From Amaricoccus solimangrovi (GTDB lineage Bacteria; Pseudomonadota; Alphaproteobacteria; Rhodobacterales; Rhodobacteraceae): a stretch of 64,000 nucleotides of DNA. Location of the stretch: positions 1-64,000 of the forward strand of contig NZ_VFRP01000007.1 in the NCBI RefSeq assembly GCF_006385685.1, given 5' to 3'. Within the stretch, counting starts at the first letter, position 1; every line of letters begins with the position of its first letter. Positions 37,529-45,423 of the stretch are shown one piece after another. The notes beneath the pieces were generated by a model. That model saw only the letters and a list, made by a program, of their open reading frames with translations, had not been told where the DNA came from and made no database searches. The position numbers were made by a program, and so were the translations under genes.

Positions 37529-38160
37529 CCCGCCTCGACATCATCTCCGATTTCGTCTGCCCCTGGTGCTACCTCGGCAAGGTCAATCTCGAGGCCGCGA
37601 TCGCGGCGCGCGGCGCGCATCCCTTCGCGATCACCTGGCACGCCTTCCAGCTCGACCCGACGATCCCGCCCGAAGGCCATGCGCGCGGCCCCTATATCGA
37701 GGCGAAGCTCGGCGGGCCGGAGCAGGCCGCGGCCGCCCATGCCCGGCTGACGGAGATGGGCGCGGCGGCGGGAATCGCCTTCCGCTTCGACCGGATCACC
37801 CGCGCGCCGAACACGCTCGACGCGCACCGGCTGACCCGCTGGGCCGCGGCCGAGGATCGCCAGACCCTGGTCGCGACCGAACTCTTCCGGCGCTATTTCG
37901 AGGAGGGCGAGGACATTTCAGATCCGGGCGTGCTGACCGCGGCCGCGGAGGCCGCCGGCCTCGACCCCGCCCCGGTGGCGCGCCTGCTCGCGGGCGAGGC
38001 CGACCGCGCCGAGGTCGCGGCGGAGGTCGCCGAGGCGGCGCGGATCGGCGTGACCGGGGTTCCGACCTTCATCCTCGGCGGCCGCTACGCGGTCAACGGC
38101 GCGCAGCCGCCCGAGGTCTGGGCGAGGGTCATGGACGAGCTCGACGCCGCCACCGCCTGA
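37525..38160 (+). CDS. DsbA-family (FrnE-like) oxidoreductase
   Basis: A 211-residue cytoplasmic thioredoxin-fold protein with the redox pair C-P-W-C in S-D-F-V-C-P-W-C-Y-L-G-K, an inserted helical domain (N-T-L-D-A-H-R-L-T-R-W-A) and G-V-T-G-V-P-T-F-I-L (cis-Pro loop). This is the FrnE/DsbA-like group, linked to oxidative stress and polyketide chemistry. No signal peptide. Coupled to the AMP ligase by an ATGA overlap, so they may act in one pathway; glutathione-dependent isomerase-type activity is an alternative. Confidence 0.9.
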   Translation: MTRLDIISDFVCPWCYLGKVNLEAAIAARGAHPFAITWHAFQLDPTIPPEGHARGPYIEAKLGGPEQAAAAHARLTEMGAAAGIAFRFDRITRAPNTLDAHRLTRWAAAEDRQTLVATELFRRYFEEGEDISDPGVLTAAAEAAGLDPAPVARLLAGEADRAEVAAEVAEAARIGVTGVPTFILGGRYAVNGAQPPEVWARVMDELDAATA

Positions 38161-38182
38161 GCGCGGGCGCCGGGCGCGCGCG

Positions 38183-38494
38183 TCACTCCTCCAGGATCTG
38201 CGCCTTCGCCATGCCGAGCAGCTCGTCCATCTTGGACCGGATCGTCGTCTCGTCGGCCTTGCCGGCGAGATCGGCCGCGATCTTGCGGTAGACCTCCTCG
38301 TGCCCGACCTCCTGGAAATCGGCGTAGACGACCTCCATCGCATAGGCCTCGGCCTCGGCGCCCGTCTTGCCGAGCTCCGCGGCCGCCCAGAGCCCGATCA
38401 GCCTGTTGCGCCGGGCAAAGGCCTTGAACTGCATCTCCTCGTCATGGGCGAACTTGTTCTCGAAGGCCTTTTCACGGTCCTTGAAGCTGTCCAT
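38183..38494 (-). CDS. F1-ATPase zeta inhibitor (DUF1476)
   Basis: A 103-residue helical protein: [19 protein letters not shown] at the N-terminus, the inhibitory segment of the zeta subunit first found in Paracoccus denitrificans ATP synthase, then [14 protein letters not shown] and E-V-V-Y-A-D-F. It blocks ATP hydrolysis by F1. Two in-frame ATGs lie close: AAGGAGG touches the first (38500) and sits six bases from the second (38494), so 38494 is preferred. Divergent from purC. Confidence 0.93.
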   Translation of the reverse strand: MDSFKDREKAFENKFAHDEEMQFKAFARRNRLIGLWAAAELGKTGAEAEAYAMEVVYADFQEVGHEEVYRKIAADLAGKADETTIRSKMDELLGMAKAQILEE

Positions 38495-38574
38495 CGGCAT
38501 CCTCCTTCGGGGGTCTCTCGTTCGCGCGCACATAATCATTCCGCCCGTCCCCGGACAAGCGCCCTGCAATCGCC

Positions 38575-38602
38575 CTTGCTCCTTTTCGGGCCCGGGTATA
38601 GA
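38575..38602 (+). promoter_or_regulatory. Possible purC promoter
   Basis: CTTGCT at 38575-38580 and TATAGA at 38597-38602 with 16 bases between, 65 bases before purC. The -10 is good, the -35 weak. A GC-rich stem may form downstream, but no PurR site or riboswitch was recognised. Confidence 0.4.
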
Positions 38603-38666
38603 GAGCGGGGGACGGGAAAGGCGGGCGTCCGGCCCCCCTTTCCCATTGGTATTTTCGGAGACTTTC

Positions 38667-39431
38667 ATGGCCCGCCGCAGGATGATTTACGAGGGCAAGG
38701 CGAAGATTCTCTACGAAGGCCCCGAGCCCGACACGCTCATCCAGTACTTCAAGGACGACGCCACCGCCTTCGACGCCACCAAGAAGGCGACGATCGAGGG
38801 CAAGGGCGTGCTGAACAACCGCCTTTCCGAGCATTTCATGAGCGGGCTGAACGCGATCGGCGTGCCGACCCACTTCATCCGCCGCATCAACATGCGCGAG
38901 CAGCTGATCCGCATGGTGGAGATGATCCCGCTCGAGGTCGTGGTGCGCAACTATGCCGCGGGCTCGCTCTCCAAGCGCCTCGGCATTCCCGAGGGGCAGC
39001 AGCTGCCGCGCCCGGTGATCGAGTTCTACTACAAGGACGACGCGCTGCACGATCCGCTGGTGACCGAGGAGCATGTCGTGGCCTTCAACTGGGCGAGCCA
39101 GCAGGACATCGACGACATGATCGCGCTCGCGCTCCGCGTGAACGACTTCCTCTCGGGCATGTTCCTCGGCGTCGGCATCCGGCTCGTCGACTTCAAGATC
39201 GAGATCGGCCGGATCTACGACGGCGACTTCCAGCGCCTGATCGTCGCGGACGAGATCTCGCCCGACTCCTGCCGCCTCTGGGACATCGAGACCGGCCGCA
39301 AGCTCGACAAGGACGTGTTCCGCCACGACCTCGGCGATCTCGCGGACGCCTATACCGAAGTGGCCAAGCGCCTCGGCGTCATGCCCAAATCGCAGAGCCG
39401 GACCCATTCCGGCCCGAAGCTGGTGAACTGA
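38667..39431 (+). CDS. purC: SAICAR synthase
   Basis: A 254-residue enzyme joining CAIR and aspartate with ATP in purine synthesis. [46 protein letters not shown] and [12 protein letters not shown] are all present. The stop shares one base with the purS start (TGATG), showing coupling in purC-purS-purQ. Confidence 0.98.
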   Translation: MARRRMIYEGKAKILYEGPEPDTLIQYFKDDATAFDATKKATIEGKGVLNNRLSEHFMSGLNAIGVPTHFIRRINMREQLIRMVEMIPLEVVVRNYAAGSLSKRLGIPEGQQLPRPVIEFYYKDDALHDPLVTEEHVVAFNWASQQDIDDMIALALRVNDFLSGMFLGVGIRLVDFKIEIGRIYDGDFQRLIVADEISPDSCRLWDIETGRKLDKDVFRHDLGDLADAYTEVAKRLGVMPKSQSRTHSGPKLVN

Positions 39432-39670
39432 TGAAAGCTCGCGTGCATGTGACGCTGAAGACCGGCGTGCTCGATCCCCAGGGCGAGGCGGTGCGCCATT
39501 CGCTCGGCGCGCTCGGCTTCGAGGGCGTGGGCGAGGTCCGGATCGGCAAGGTGATCGAGCTGGAGGTCGCCGAGACCGACCGCGCGGCCGCCGAGGCGCG
39601 CGTGCGCGAGATGTGCGAGAAGCTCCTCGCCAACACGGTGATCGAGAATTACGCGGTGGAGATCGCATGA
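39431..39670 (+). CDS. purS: FGAM synthase subunit PurS
   Basis: A 79-residue dimeric subunit of the three-part formylglycinamide ribonucleotide amidotransferase. V-H-V-T-L-K-T-G-V-L-D-P-Q-G-E-A-V and N-T-V-I-E-N-Y-A-V-E define the family. It overlaps purC by one base and purQ by four. The PurL subunit is not within the window. Confidence 0.97.
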   Translation: MKARVHVTLKTGVLDPQGEAVRHSLGALGFEGVGEVRIGKVIELEVAETDRAAAEARVREMCEKLLANTVIENYAVEIA

Positions 39671-40353
39671 GCCTCAAGGCCGGCGTCGTCGTCTTTCCGG
39701 GATCGAACTGCGACCGTGACCTCGCCGTGGCGCTCCGCCGCGCCGGGGCCGATGTCACGATGATCTGGCACAAGGAGACCGAGCTTCCGGCCGGGCTCGA
39801 TCTCGTCGGCGTGCCCGGCGGCTTCTCCTTCGGAGACTATCTGCGCTGCGGCGCGATCGCGGCGCGGGCGCCGATCATGCGCGCGGTCGTCGATTTCGTC
39901 CACGCGGGCGGCTACGGCCTCGGCGTCTGCAACGGCTTCCAGGTGCTGATCGAGACCGGCCTCCTGCCCGGCGCGCTGATGCGCAACGCCGGGCTCCGCT
40001 TCGTCTGCGCGCCGGTCGGGCTCGAGGTCGCGACGACCGACAGCGCCTTCACCCGGGCCTATGCGCGGGGCGAGCGGCTGGAGATTCCGATCGCCCATCA
40101 CGACGGCAACTACTTCGCCGATCCCGAGACGCTGGCGGCGCTGGCCGACCAGGACCGGATCGCGCTGCGCTACACCGAGAATCCGAACGGCTCGGCCGCG
40201 GACATCGCCGGGATCCTGTCGGAAAACCGCCGCGTTCTCGGGCTGATGCCGCATCCGGAACGCGCGGTCGATCCCGCGCATGGCGGCGCGGACGGCGCGC
40301 GGATGTTCGCCGGTCTCGTGGCGGCGCTGAGCGGGGAAGCGGTGCGCGCTTGA
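39667..40353 (+). CDS. purQ: FGAM synthase glutaminase subunit PurQ
   Basis: A 228-residue class I glutaminase that feeds ammonia to PurL. Catalytic triad: Cys in G-L-G-V-C-N-G-F-Q, His and Glu in M-P-H-P-E-R. It starts with G-V-V-V-F-P-G-S-N-C-D-R-D, the family mark. The start overlaps the purS stop by four bases. dctB follows on the same strand after 31 bases. Confidence 0.98.
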   Translation: MSLKAGVVVFPGSNCDRDLAVALRRAGADVTMIWHKETELPAGLDLVGVPGGFSFGDYLRCGAIAARAPIMRAVVDFVHAGGYGLGVCNGFQVLIETGLLPGALMRNAGLRFVCAPVGLEVATTDSAFTRAYARGERLEIPIAHHDGNYFADPETLAALADQDRIALRYTENPNGSAADIAGILSENRRVLGLMPHPERAVDPAHGGADGARMFAGLVAALSGEAVRA

Positions 40354-40384
40354 GCCGGACCCCCGCCGGGGTTAGATCAGGCTC

Positions 40385-42145
40385 ATGAACCAGGCCAGCA
40401 CAGCGGCGAAGCCGACGGGGTATCCGGGTCGCATCTGGATGCGGGCCGGGCTGGTGGTTTCCGTGCTGGTCATGGGCGTCGTGATCTGGGCCAGCCAGAT
40501 CTATCTCACCCGCTCCTTCTCCGAGAGCCAGGAGACCGACGCGACGCTGCGCGCGACGCTCTACGCCGGCTCGATCCAGAGCGCGATGCAGCGCCATTCG
40601 GTCGTGCCGCTCCTGCTCGCCCGCGACCCGATCCTGCAGATCGCGCTCCGCACCGGCGAATTCGCCGAGGCCGAGGCGCGGCTCCGGGACTTCCGCGAGG
40701 AGATCGGCGCGGGCTCGATCTTCCTGCTCGACGCCAAGGGCCGCATCGTCGCGGCGAGCGACAAGCAGCCGATCGAGCAGTACGACGGCGACAAGGCCTA
40801 TTTCACGCTCGCCGTCGCCGATACCGGCACGATCTTCTCGATCATCGAGAACGACGACGGCGCCTACAGCTTCCATTACGCGCGCAAGGTCGAGAACGAG
40901 GGGCAGCTTCTCGGCGTGATCGTCGTGACCGTCGACCTCGGCGCGCTCGAGGAGGGCTGGCGCCGGTCCCGCGTCAAGGTGGCGGTCACGAATTCCGAGG
41001 GCAACGTGCTGCTCGCCTCCGAGCCGACCTGGCGCAAGAGCGCGCTCGACACGCTGCTCGCCTCCGCCTCGCACCCGTCCCGCGTCACCCAGGTGCTGCG
41101 CGACGCGCGCGAGGGTTTCGGCGCGCCGCCCTATGTCTACATCTCCGGCACGCCCTATATCGGCGCCGAGGTGCCGGTCGGCTTCCGCAACTGGCGCCTG
41201 ACCTATTTCGCGGGGCTCGAGGACGTGCGGGCGCGGGTGAACGCGGTGCTCGCGCTCATCATCATGGTGCTCGCCCTGCTGCTCGCGCTCGCCTTCTACC
41301 TGCTCTCGCGCCGCGCCCGGGCCGAGAACCGCCGCGTGAAGCGGGAATCGGACGACCTGCGCCAGCTGAACCGCCGGCTCTCGGCCGAGATCGCCGCGCG
41401 CCAGAGGGTCGAGCGCAACCTGAAGGACGCGGAACTGAGCCTCGAACAGGCGTCGAAACTCGCCGCGCTCGGCCAGATGTCGGCCGCCGTCAGCCACGAG
41501 CTGAACCAGCCCCTCGCCGCGATGAAGACCTATCTCGCCGGCGCGCGGCTCCTGCTCACGCGCAAGCGCGCGGAGGAGGCGCTGACCTCGTTCCAGCGCA
41601 TCGACGACCTGATCGAGCGCATGGGCGGGATCACCCGCCAGCTCAAGTCCTACGCGCGCAAGAGCGACGCCGACGACCTCGAGCCGGTGGACCTGCGCGA
41701 CAGCGTGCGCGCGGCGCTCGCGATGATGGCGCCGCAGCTCGGCAAGATGTCGGTCAACATCACCACCACCCTGCCCTCCGAGCCGGTCATGGTCCGGGCC
41801 GATCCGCTCCGGATCGAACAGATCATCGTGAACCTGCTCCGCAACGCGCTGGACGCGGTGAAGGGACGCGACGACAAGAGGGTGAAGATATTCCTCGTCC
41901 AGGGCGAGATGATCCTGCTCTCGGTCGAGGACAACGGAGAAGGACTGAAGGATCCGGGCAAGCTGTTCGAACCCTTCTACACCACGAAGAAGCCCGGAGA
42001 GGGGCTGGGCCTCGGCCTCGCCATCTCGGCCGGGTTCGCCAACGAGCTCGGCGGCCGGCTCGTCGCCCGCAACGCCCCCGACGGCGGCGCGGTCTTCGAA
42101 CTGCTGCTGCCGAGGGAACGGGCGCAAAATCACGCCGCGGAGTGA
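40385..42145 (+). CDS. dctB: C4-dicarboxylate-type sensor histidine kinase DctB
   Basis: A 586-residue membrane sensor. Helix 1 lies at about residues 20-38, the periplasmic double-PDC (Cache) sensor at 40-280 (R-D-P-I-L-Q, Y-D-G-D-K-A-Y-F, Y-I-G-A-E-V-P) and helix 2 at about 288-308. A coiled coil follows, then H371 in S-A-A-V-S-H-E-L-N-Q-P-L-A-A-M, N-box L-L-R-N-A-L-D-A-V and G-box G-L-G-L-A-I-S-A-G-F. The fit to DctB is good; the ligand (succinate or another C4 acid) is by family. No TRAP transporter genes are beside it. It overlaps no gene but is three bases from dctD. Confidence 0.9.
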   Translation: MNQASTAAKPTGYPGRIWMRAGLVVSVLVMGVVIWASQIYLTRSFSESQETDATLRATLYAGSIQSAMQRHSVVPLLLARDPILQIALRTGEFAEAEARLRDFREEIGAGSIFLLDAKGRIVAASDKQPIEQYDGDKAYFTLAVADTGTIFSIIENDDGAYSFHYARKVENEGQLLGVIVVTVDLGALEEGWRRSRVKVAVTNSEGNVLLASEPTWRKSALDTLLASASHPSRVTQVLRDAREGFGAPPYVYISGTPYIGAEVPVGFRNWRLTYFAGLEDVRARVNAVLALIIMVLALLLALAFYLLSRRARAENRRVKRESDDLRQLNRRLSAEIAARQRVERNLKDAELSLEQASKLAALGQMSAAVSHELNQPLAAMKTYLAGARLLLTRKRAEEALTSFQRIDDLIERMGGITRQLKSYARKSDADDLEPVDLRDSVRAALAMMAPQLGKMSVNITTTLPSEPVMVRADPLRIEQIIVNLLRNALDAVKGRDDKRVKIFLVQGEMILLSVEDNGEGLKDPGKLFEPFYTTKKPGEGLGLGLAISAGFANELGGRLVARNAPDGGAVFELLLPRERAQNHAAE

Positions 42146-42148
42146 CAG

Positions 42149-43498
42149 ATGACGGACAAGACGACGACGGTCGCGATCGTGGACGACGAGGCGGATCTCC
42201 GCGAGTCGGTCGCGCAGTGGATGCAGCTCTCGGAATTCGAGCCCCGCACCTTCGAGACCGCCGAGCTGGCGCTGAAGGCGCTCGGCCCCGATTTCCCCGG
42301 CGTCGTGCTGAGCGACATCAAGATGCCGGGCATGGACGGCATGGCGCTGCTGCGCCGGCTCCAGTCGGTCGATCCCGGCCTGCCGGTGATCCTGATGACC
42401 GGCCATGGCGACGTGCCGATGGCGGTCGAGGCGATGCGCATCGGCGCCTTCGACTTCGTCGAGAAGCCCTTCGATCCGGAGCGGCTCGCCGATCTCGTGC
42501 GCAAGGCCTCGCAGGCGCGCGCGAGGACGCTGGCGACCCGCGCGCTGCGCCGCGAGCTTTCCGACGGCAACGTGCTGACGCGCCGGCTCATGGGCGCGAG
42601 CCCGGCGATGGAGAAGCTGCGCGAGCAGATCCTCGACATGGGCCAGGCCGACGGCCACGTGCTGATCCTCGGCGAGACCGGGACCGGCAAGAGCCTGATC
42701 GCCATGGCGCTCCACGCCTGCGGCGCGCGGGCGAGCAAGCCGCTCATCACGCTGAACTGCGCCAGCGTGCCCCCCGAGACGATCGAGCCGATGCTCTTCG
42801 GCGCGCCGGACCGGCCGGAGAAGTCGCTGATCGACCAGGCCGAGGGCGGCACGCTCGCCCTCGAGGACATCGAGGCGCTGCCCGCGCATGCCCAGGCCCG
42901 GCTGGTCGAGACGCTGAGCGCCACCGACCCGAGCAGCGCGGCGAACCGCCCGCACAACATCCGCGTCGTCGCGATCTCGAGCCGGCTCGGCGCCGGCGCC
43001 CCGCCCGCCGAGGTGCTGCGCGACGACCTCTACTTCCGCCTCGCCGGGCTCATCCTCGAGGCGCCGCCGCTGCGCGCGCGCGGCGAGGACATCCTGACGC
43101 TCTTCTCGCATTTCACGGTGCAGTTCGCCGAGGAATACGGCTGCGAGCCCCCGACGCTCAACGCCGCCGACGCGGCGAACCTCGTCCAGGCGCCCTGGCC
43201 GGGGAACGTGCGCCAGCTCATCAACCTCGCCGAGCGCGCGGTGCTGCAGGCGCGGCGCGGCGATCACAACATCTCGGCGCTGCTGATCGACGACGGCTTC
43301 CAGGCGCCGATCATGGCGCTCGACGCCGAGAAGCCGCTCAAGGAGCATGTCGACGCCTTCGAGAAGATGCTGATCGACCACGCGCTCCGGCGCAACACCG
43401 GCTCGGTCAGCGCGGTCATGGCCGAACTCGCCCTGCCCCGCCGCACGCTGAACGAGAAGATGACGAAATACGGCCTCAGCCGGGGCGACTACCTCTGA
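42149..43498 (+). CDS. dctD: DctD-like response regulator lacking GAFTGA
   Basis: A 449-residue NtrC-type regulator: receiver (V-D-D-E-A-D-L-R-E-S, phospho-Asp in L-S-D-I-K-M-P-G, Lys in E-K-P-F), AAA+ domain with Walker A L-G-E-T-G-T-G-K-S near residue 175, arginine-finger region and P-G-N-V-R-Q-L-I, and a C-terminal Fis-type HTH (L-P-R-R-T-L-N-E-K-M). The sigma-54 contact loop G-A-F-T-G-A is missing: where L-F-G-x-x-x-G-A-F-T-G-A is expected, the sequence goes from M-L-F-G-A-P directly into S-L-I-D-Q-A-E-G-G. Walker B reads L-A-L-E-D-I-E instead of L-F-L-D-E-I. It probably does not activate sigma-54 promoters in the usual way. Confidence 0.9.
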   Translation: MTDKTTTVAIVDDEADLRESVAQWMQLSEFEPRTFETAELALKALGPDFPGVVLSDIKMPGMDGMALLRRLQSVDPGLPVILMTGHGDVPMAVEAMRIGAFDFVEKPFDPERLADLVRKASQARARTLATRALRRELSDGNVLTRRLMGASPAMEKLREQILDMGQADGHVLILGETGTGKSLIAMALHACGARASKPLITLNCASVPPETIEPMLFGAPDRPEKSLIDQAEGGTLALEDIEALPAHAQARLVETLSATDPSSAANRPHNIRVVAISSRLGAGAPPAEVLRDDLYFRLAGLILEAPPLRARGEDILTLFSHFTVQFAEEYGCEPPTLNAADAANLVQAPWPGNVRQLINLAERAVLQARRGDHNISALLIDDGFQAPIMALDAEKPLKEHVDAFEKMLIDHALRRNTGSVSAVMAELALPRRTLNEKMTKYGLSRGDYL

Positions 43499-43505
43499 CG
43501 CGCGG

Positions 43506-43537
43506 GGAGGCGTGCCGGCGATCCCCGGCGCGCCTCC
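43506..43537. terminator. Bidirectional terminator after dctBD
   Basis: GGAGGCG/CGCCTCC and inner GCCGG/CCGGC stems around a short loop between convergent dctD and the DUF1593 gene. No T-run. Confidence 0.65.
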
Positions 43538-43548
43538 GGCCTTCCGGC

Positions 43549-45036
43549 TCAGACCAGGTCGAACGTATCCGCGGAAGCGGTGGTTCGCAGCACGGTCAGG
43601 TGATCCCAGCGCGCCCATTCCCCGGCGTCGTGCGTGCCCTCGACCATGATCGTGTCGCCGCGGTCGATATGGACGACATGGCTTTCGGTCTGGAACTGGT
43701 TCTCGTTGCCGAGCGCGCGCCAGGAGAAGGCGAGATCCCCGTCCACATAGACCTTGAAGGTCGATTTCCCGTCGGATTCGTTGAAATAGCGCACCGTCAG
43801 CGCGTAGTCCCCCGACGCGCCCTTGAAGGTGCCTTCCGCGGTGCCGTGCCCGCCCGTGCCCTTGTAGGTTTCGACCAGGGGGCTCGATCCCTGCCGCCCG
43901 CTGATCACGCGATAGCCGTCGAGATCGAGCGACTCGGCCTGGGCGAGCCCGACCGGGATCAACGGCCCGCCGTCCCCGGTCCCGCCGTCGCCCCCGCCGG
44001 TACCTCCCCCTGTGCCGCCGGTGCCGCCATCGCTTCCGCCGCCGCCGCCGGTCCCCGCCGCCCAGTCCATCCGCTCGGCGAAATCGGCGTAGATCTCGGC
44101 CCGGTGGTCGTAGACGGTCCGCGCGCCGAACCACTGGCCGAGCTTCAGCGAGGCCTCGGTCCGGTCGGTCCAGGCGTTCTCGCCGATGTTCCACTCCCGG
44201 AACCGGCCGCCCCAGCTGTCGCCGCCGGTCGGATTGTCGTTGCTCACATTGTCGAGCAGATAGAGCAGCGACGGGGTGTCGCCCATCTTGAGCCCGTCGG
44301 GCGATGAGGCGCCGGTCCGCGTCGTCGACAGGTCGTAGGTGTATTTCTCCTTGAAGAGCGTGCCGAGCGCGCCGTGGTCGGCCACGTTCTCGAGCACCCA
44401 GGGCAGGTTCGCCGCGATGCCCTTGTGCCGGTCCCCGTTCTCGTCGACGTAGATCCCGCGCATGGTCGATTCCGAGTCGATCCACCACAGGTCGTGATAG
44501 GCGGCGTTGTTGCTGACCGCGTTCACCAGCGCGTTGAAGGCCGCCGGATTCTCCTCGTCCTGACCGAAGCCCGACAGCGAGAAGAGCCGGACATTCGGCA
44601 CGATGTCCGGGGCGGAGAGCAGCGCCGCCGCCGCGTCGTGGATCGGCCCCCAGACCAGCACGTAGAGCGGATCCCCGGGCGAGGCCGCGCGGGCCTCCGA
44701 GACGATGAGCTTCGCCCCGTTCGAGAGCGTCCCGGGCCAGGCGCCGTTGTAGCTCCCCTCGGCGATCTTGTTCCTGAGCGAATCGGCGGAAGGGAAAGCC
44801 GCGTCATGCGCCCTCAGATCCGGCAGGTCCTTGGCATAGGCGTCGAGCATCTCCCGCATCATCGCCGCGCCGCTGGTCTTCACGCCGTTGATCGTCCCGC
44901 CGTCGAGCGTGCGGGTCATCACGAAGCCGCGGTAGTTCACGTCGTTCGCATAGACGAGCGCGTGGATCATCGACTGCGCGTCGTCGTTGTCGTAGCCGCC
45001 GAGATCGGTCGAGATCAGTACTCTGGGGTCTGCCAT
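43549..45036 (-). CDS. DUF1593 (nucleoside hydrolase-like) protein with C-terminal carbohydrate-binding-like domain
   Basis: A 495-residue multi-domain protein. Residues 1-330 are a DUF1593 domain, related to nucleoside hydrolases and found in cellulose-associated proteins: R-V-L-I-S-T-D-L-G-G-Y-D-N-D-D-A-Q-S-M, V-L-V-W-G-P-I-H-D-A-A, W-W-I-D-S-E-S-T-M-R-G, G-D-T-P-S-L-L-Y-L. A Gly/Ser/Thr/Asp linker (about 335-370) leads to a beta-rich domain resembling CBM6/35 modules. The chain ends A-D-T-F-D-L-V. No N-terminal signal peptide is seen, but the linker, binding domain and C-terminal motif suggest type I secretion. A 29-base inverted repeat lies 60 bases upstream. Enzymatic activity unproven. 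Confidence 0.8.
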   Translation of the reverse strand: MADPRVLISTDLGGYDNDDAQSMIHALVYANDVNYRGFVMTRTLDGGTINGVKTSGAAMMREMLDAYAKDLPDLRAHDAAFPSADSLRNKIAEGSYNGAWPGTLSNGAKLIVSEARAASPGDPLYVLVWGPIHDAAAALLSAPDIVPNVRLFSLSGFGQDEENPAAFNALVNAVSNNAAYHDLWWIDSESTMRGIYVDENGDRHKGIAANLPWVLENVADHGALGTLFKEKYTYDLSTTRTGASSPDGLKMGDTPSLLYLLDNVSNDNPTGGDSWGGRFREWNIGENAWTDRTEASLKLGQWFGARTVYDHRAEIYADFAERMDWAAGTGGGGGSDGGTGGTGGGTGGGDGGTGDGGPLIPVGLAQAESLDLDGYRVISGRQGSSPLVETYKGTGGHGTAEGTFKGASGDYALTVRYFNESDGKSTFKVYVDGDLAFSWRALGNENQFQTESHVVHIDRGDTIMVEGTHDAGEWARWDHLTVLRTTASADTFDLV

Positions 45037-45096
45037 GGTTCCTCGCCGCGGTCCGGGATCCCGGGGGGTCCGGACCTTTCAATAATTCAAATCCAT

Positions 45097-45125
45097 GGCA
45101 TGCGCTTCATCGCGAAGCGCATGCC
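45097..45125. repeat. Inverted repeat upstream of DUF1593 gene
   Basis: 12-base perfect arms GGCATGCGCTTC and GAAGCGCATGCC around five bases (ATCGC). It is 60-90 bases upstream of the DUF1593 start on its strand, so it may be an operator or a 5'-leader hairpin. Confidence 0.75.
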
Positions 45126-45395
45126 GATACAGCTGCCCAACCTCAAGTCCCGTGGTAAAGGAACAGTGGAAGCCCTTGGCTTTCAGATTTTTTCCGACGC
45201 AAGTTTTCCGCGCTTCCTGTGCGTAATCCGATTAGGGCCGAAGCCGGCGGCGCCTGTCAACCTTTCGTGGCCATCTCATCGCCCGGCGGCGGAGAACCGC
45301 GCACGAAGAATTGAGAACACAGTGACTTCGCCGGCGGAAGCGCACGCTATCCGCGGCCGGAGAGGCGGAGGGGACGCAAATCCCGCGTGGCATAT

Positions 45396-45410
45396 GTTCT
45401 CTTTTTGTTC
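45396..45410 (+). promoter_or_regulatory. LexA (SOS) box upstream of the radical SAM gene
   Basis: GTTC at 45396-45399, seven bases, GTTC at 45407-45410, an exact alphaproteobacterial LexA operator like the one at recA. It ends 13 bases before ATG 45424. The only other such box I found in a promoter position of this window is that of recA. Confidence 0.85.
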
Positions 45411-45423
45411 CAGAATGCCGGGC

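Larger units (their letters stand above)
45037..45423. other. Divergent regulatory gap: DUF1593 gene and radical SAM gene
   Basis: 387 bases with no gene, less GC-rich than its surroundings. It holds an inverted repeat on the DUF1593 side (45097-45125), several AT-rich runs near 45180-45230 and a LexA box at the radical SAM end (45396-45410). Confidence 0.6.

Noticed and set aside
38603-38666. Purine riboswitch or attenuator before purC
   Set aside because: Only a loose GC-rich stem; no conserved purine aptamer elements.
40049-44488. A 1479-codon minus-strand frame antisense to purQ, dctB and dctD
   Set aside because: Low-complexity Arg/Gly/Leu composition and no domain; real genes with full motifs lie on the plus strand.
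44374-45423. Upstream part of the 713-codon frame that ends with the radical SAM gene
   Set aside because: It runs antisense to the DUF1593 gene and through an AT-rich regulatory gap; the family N-terminus begins at 45424.
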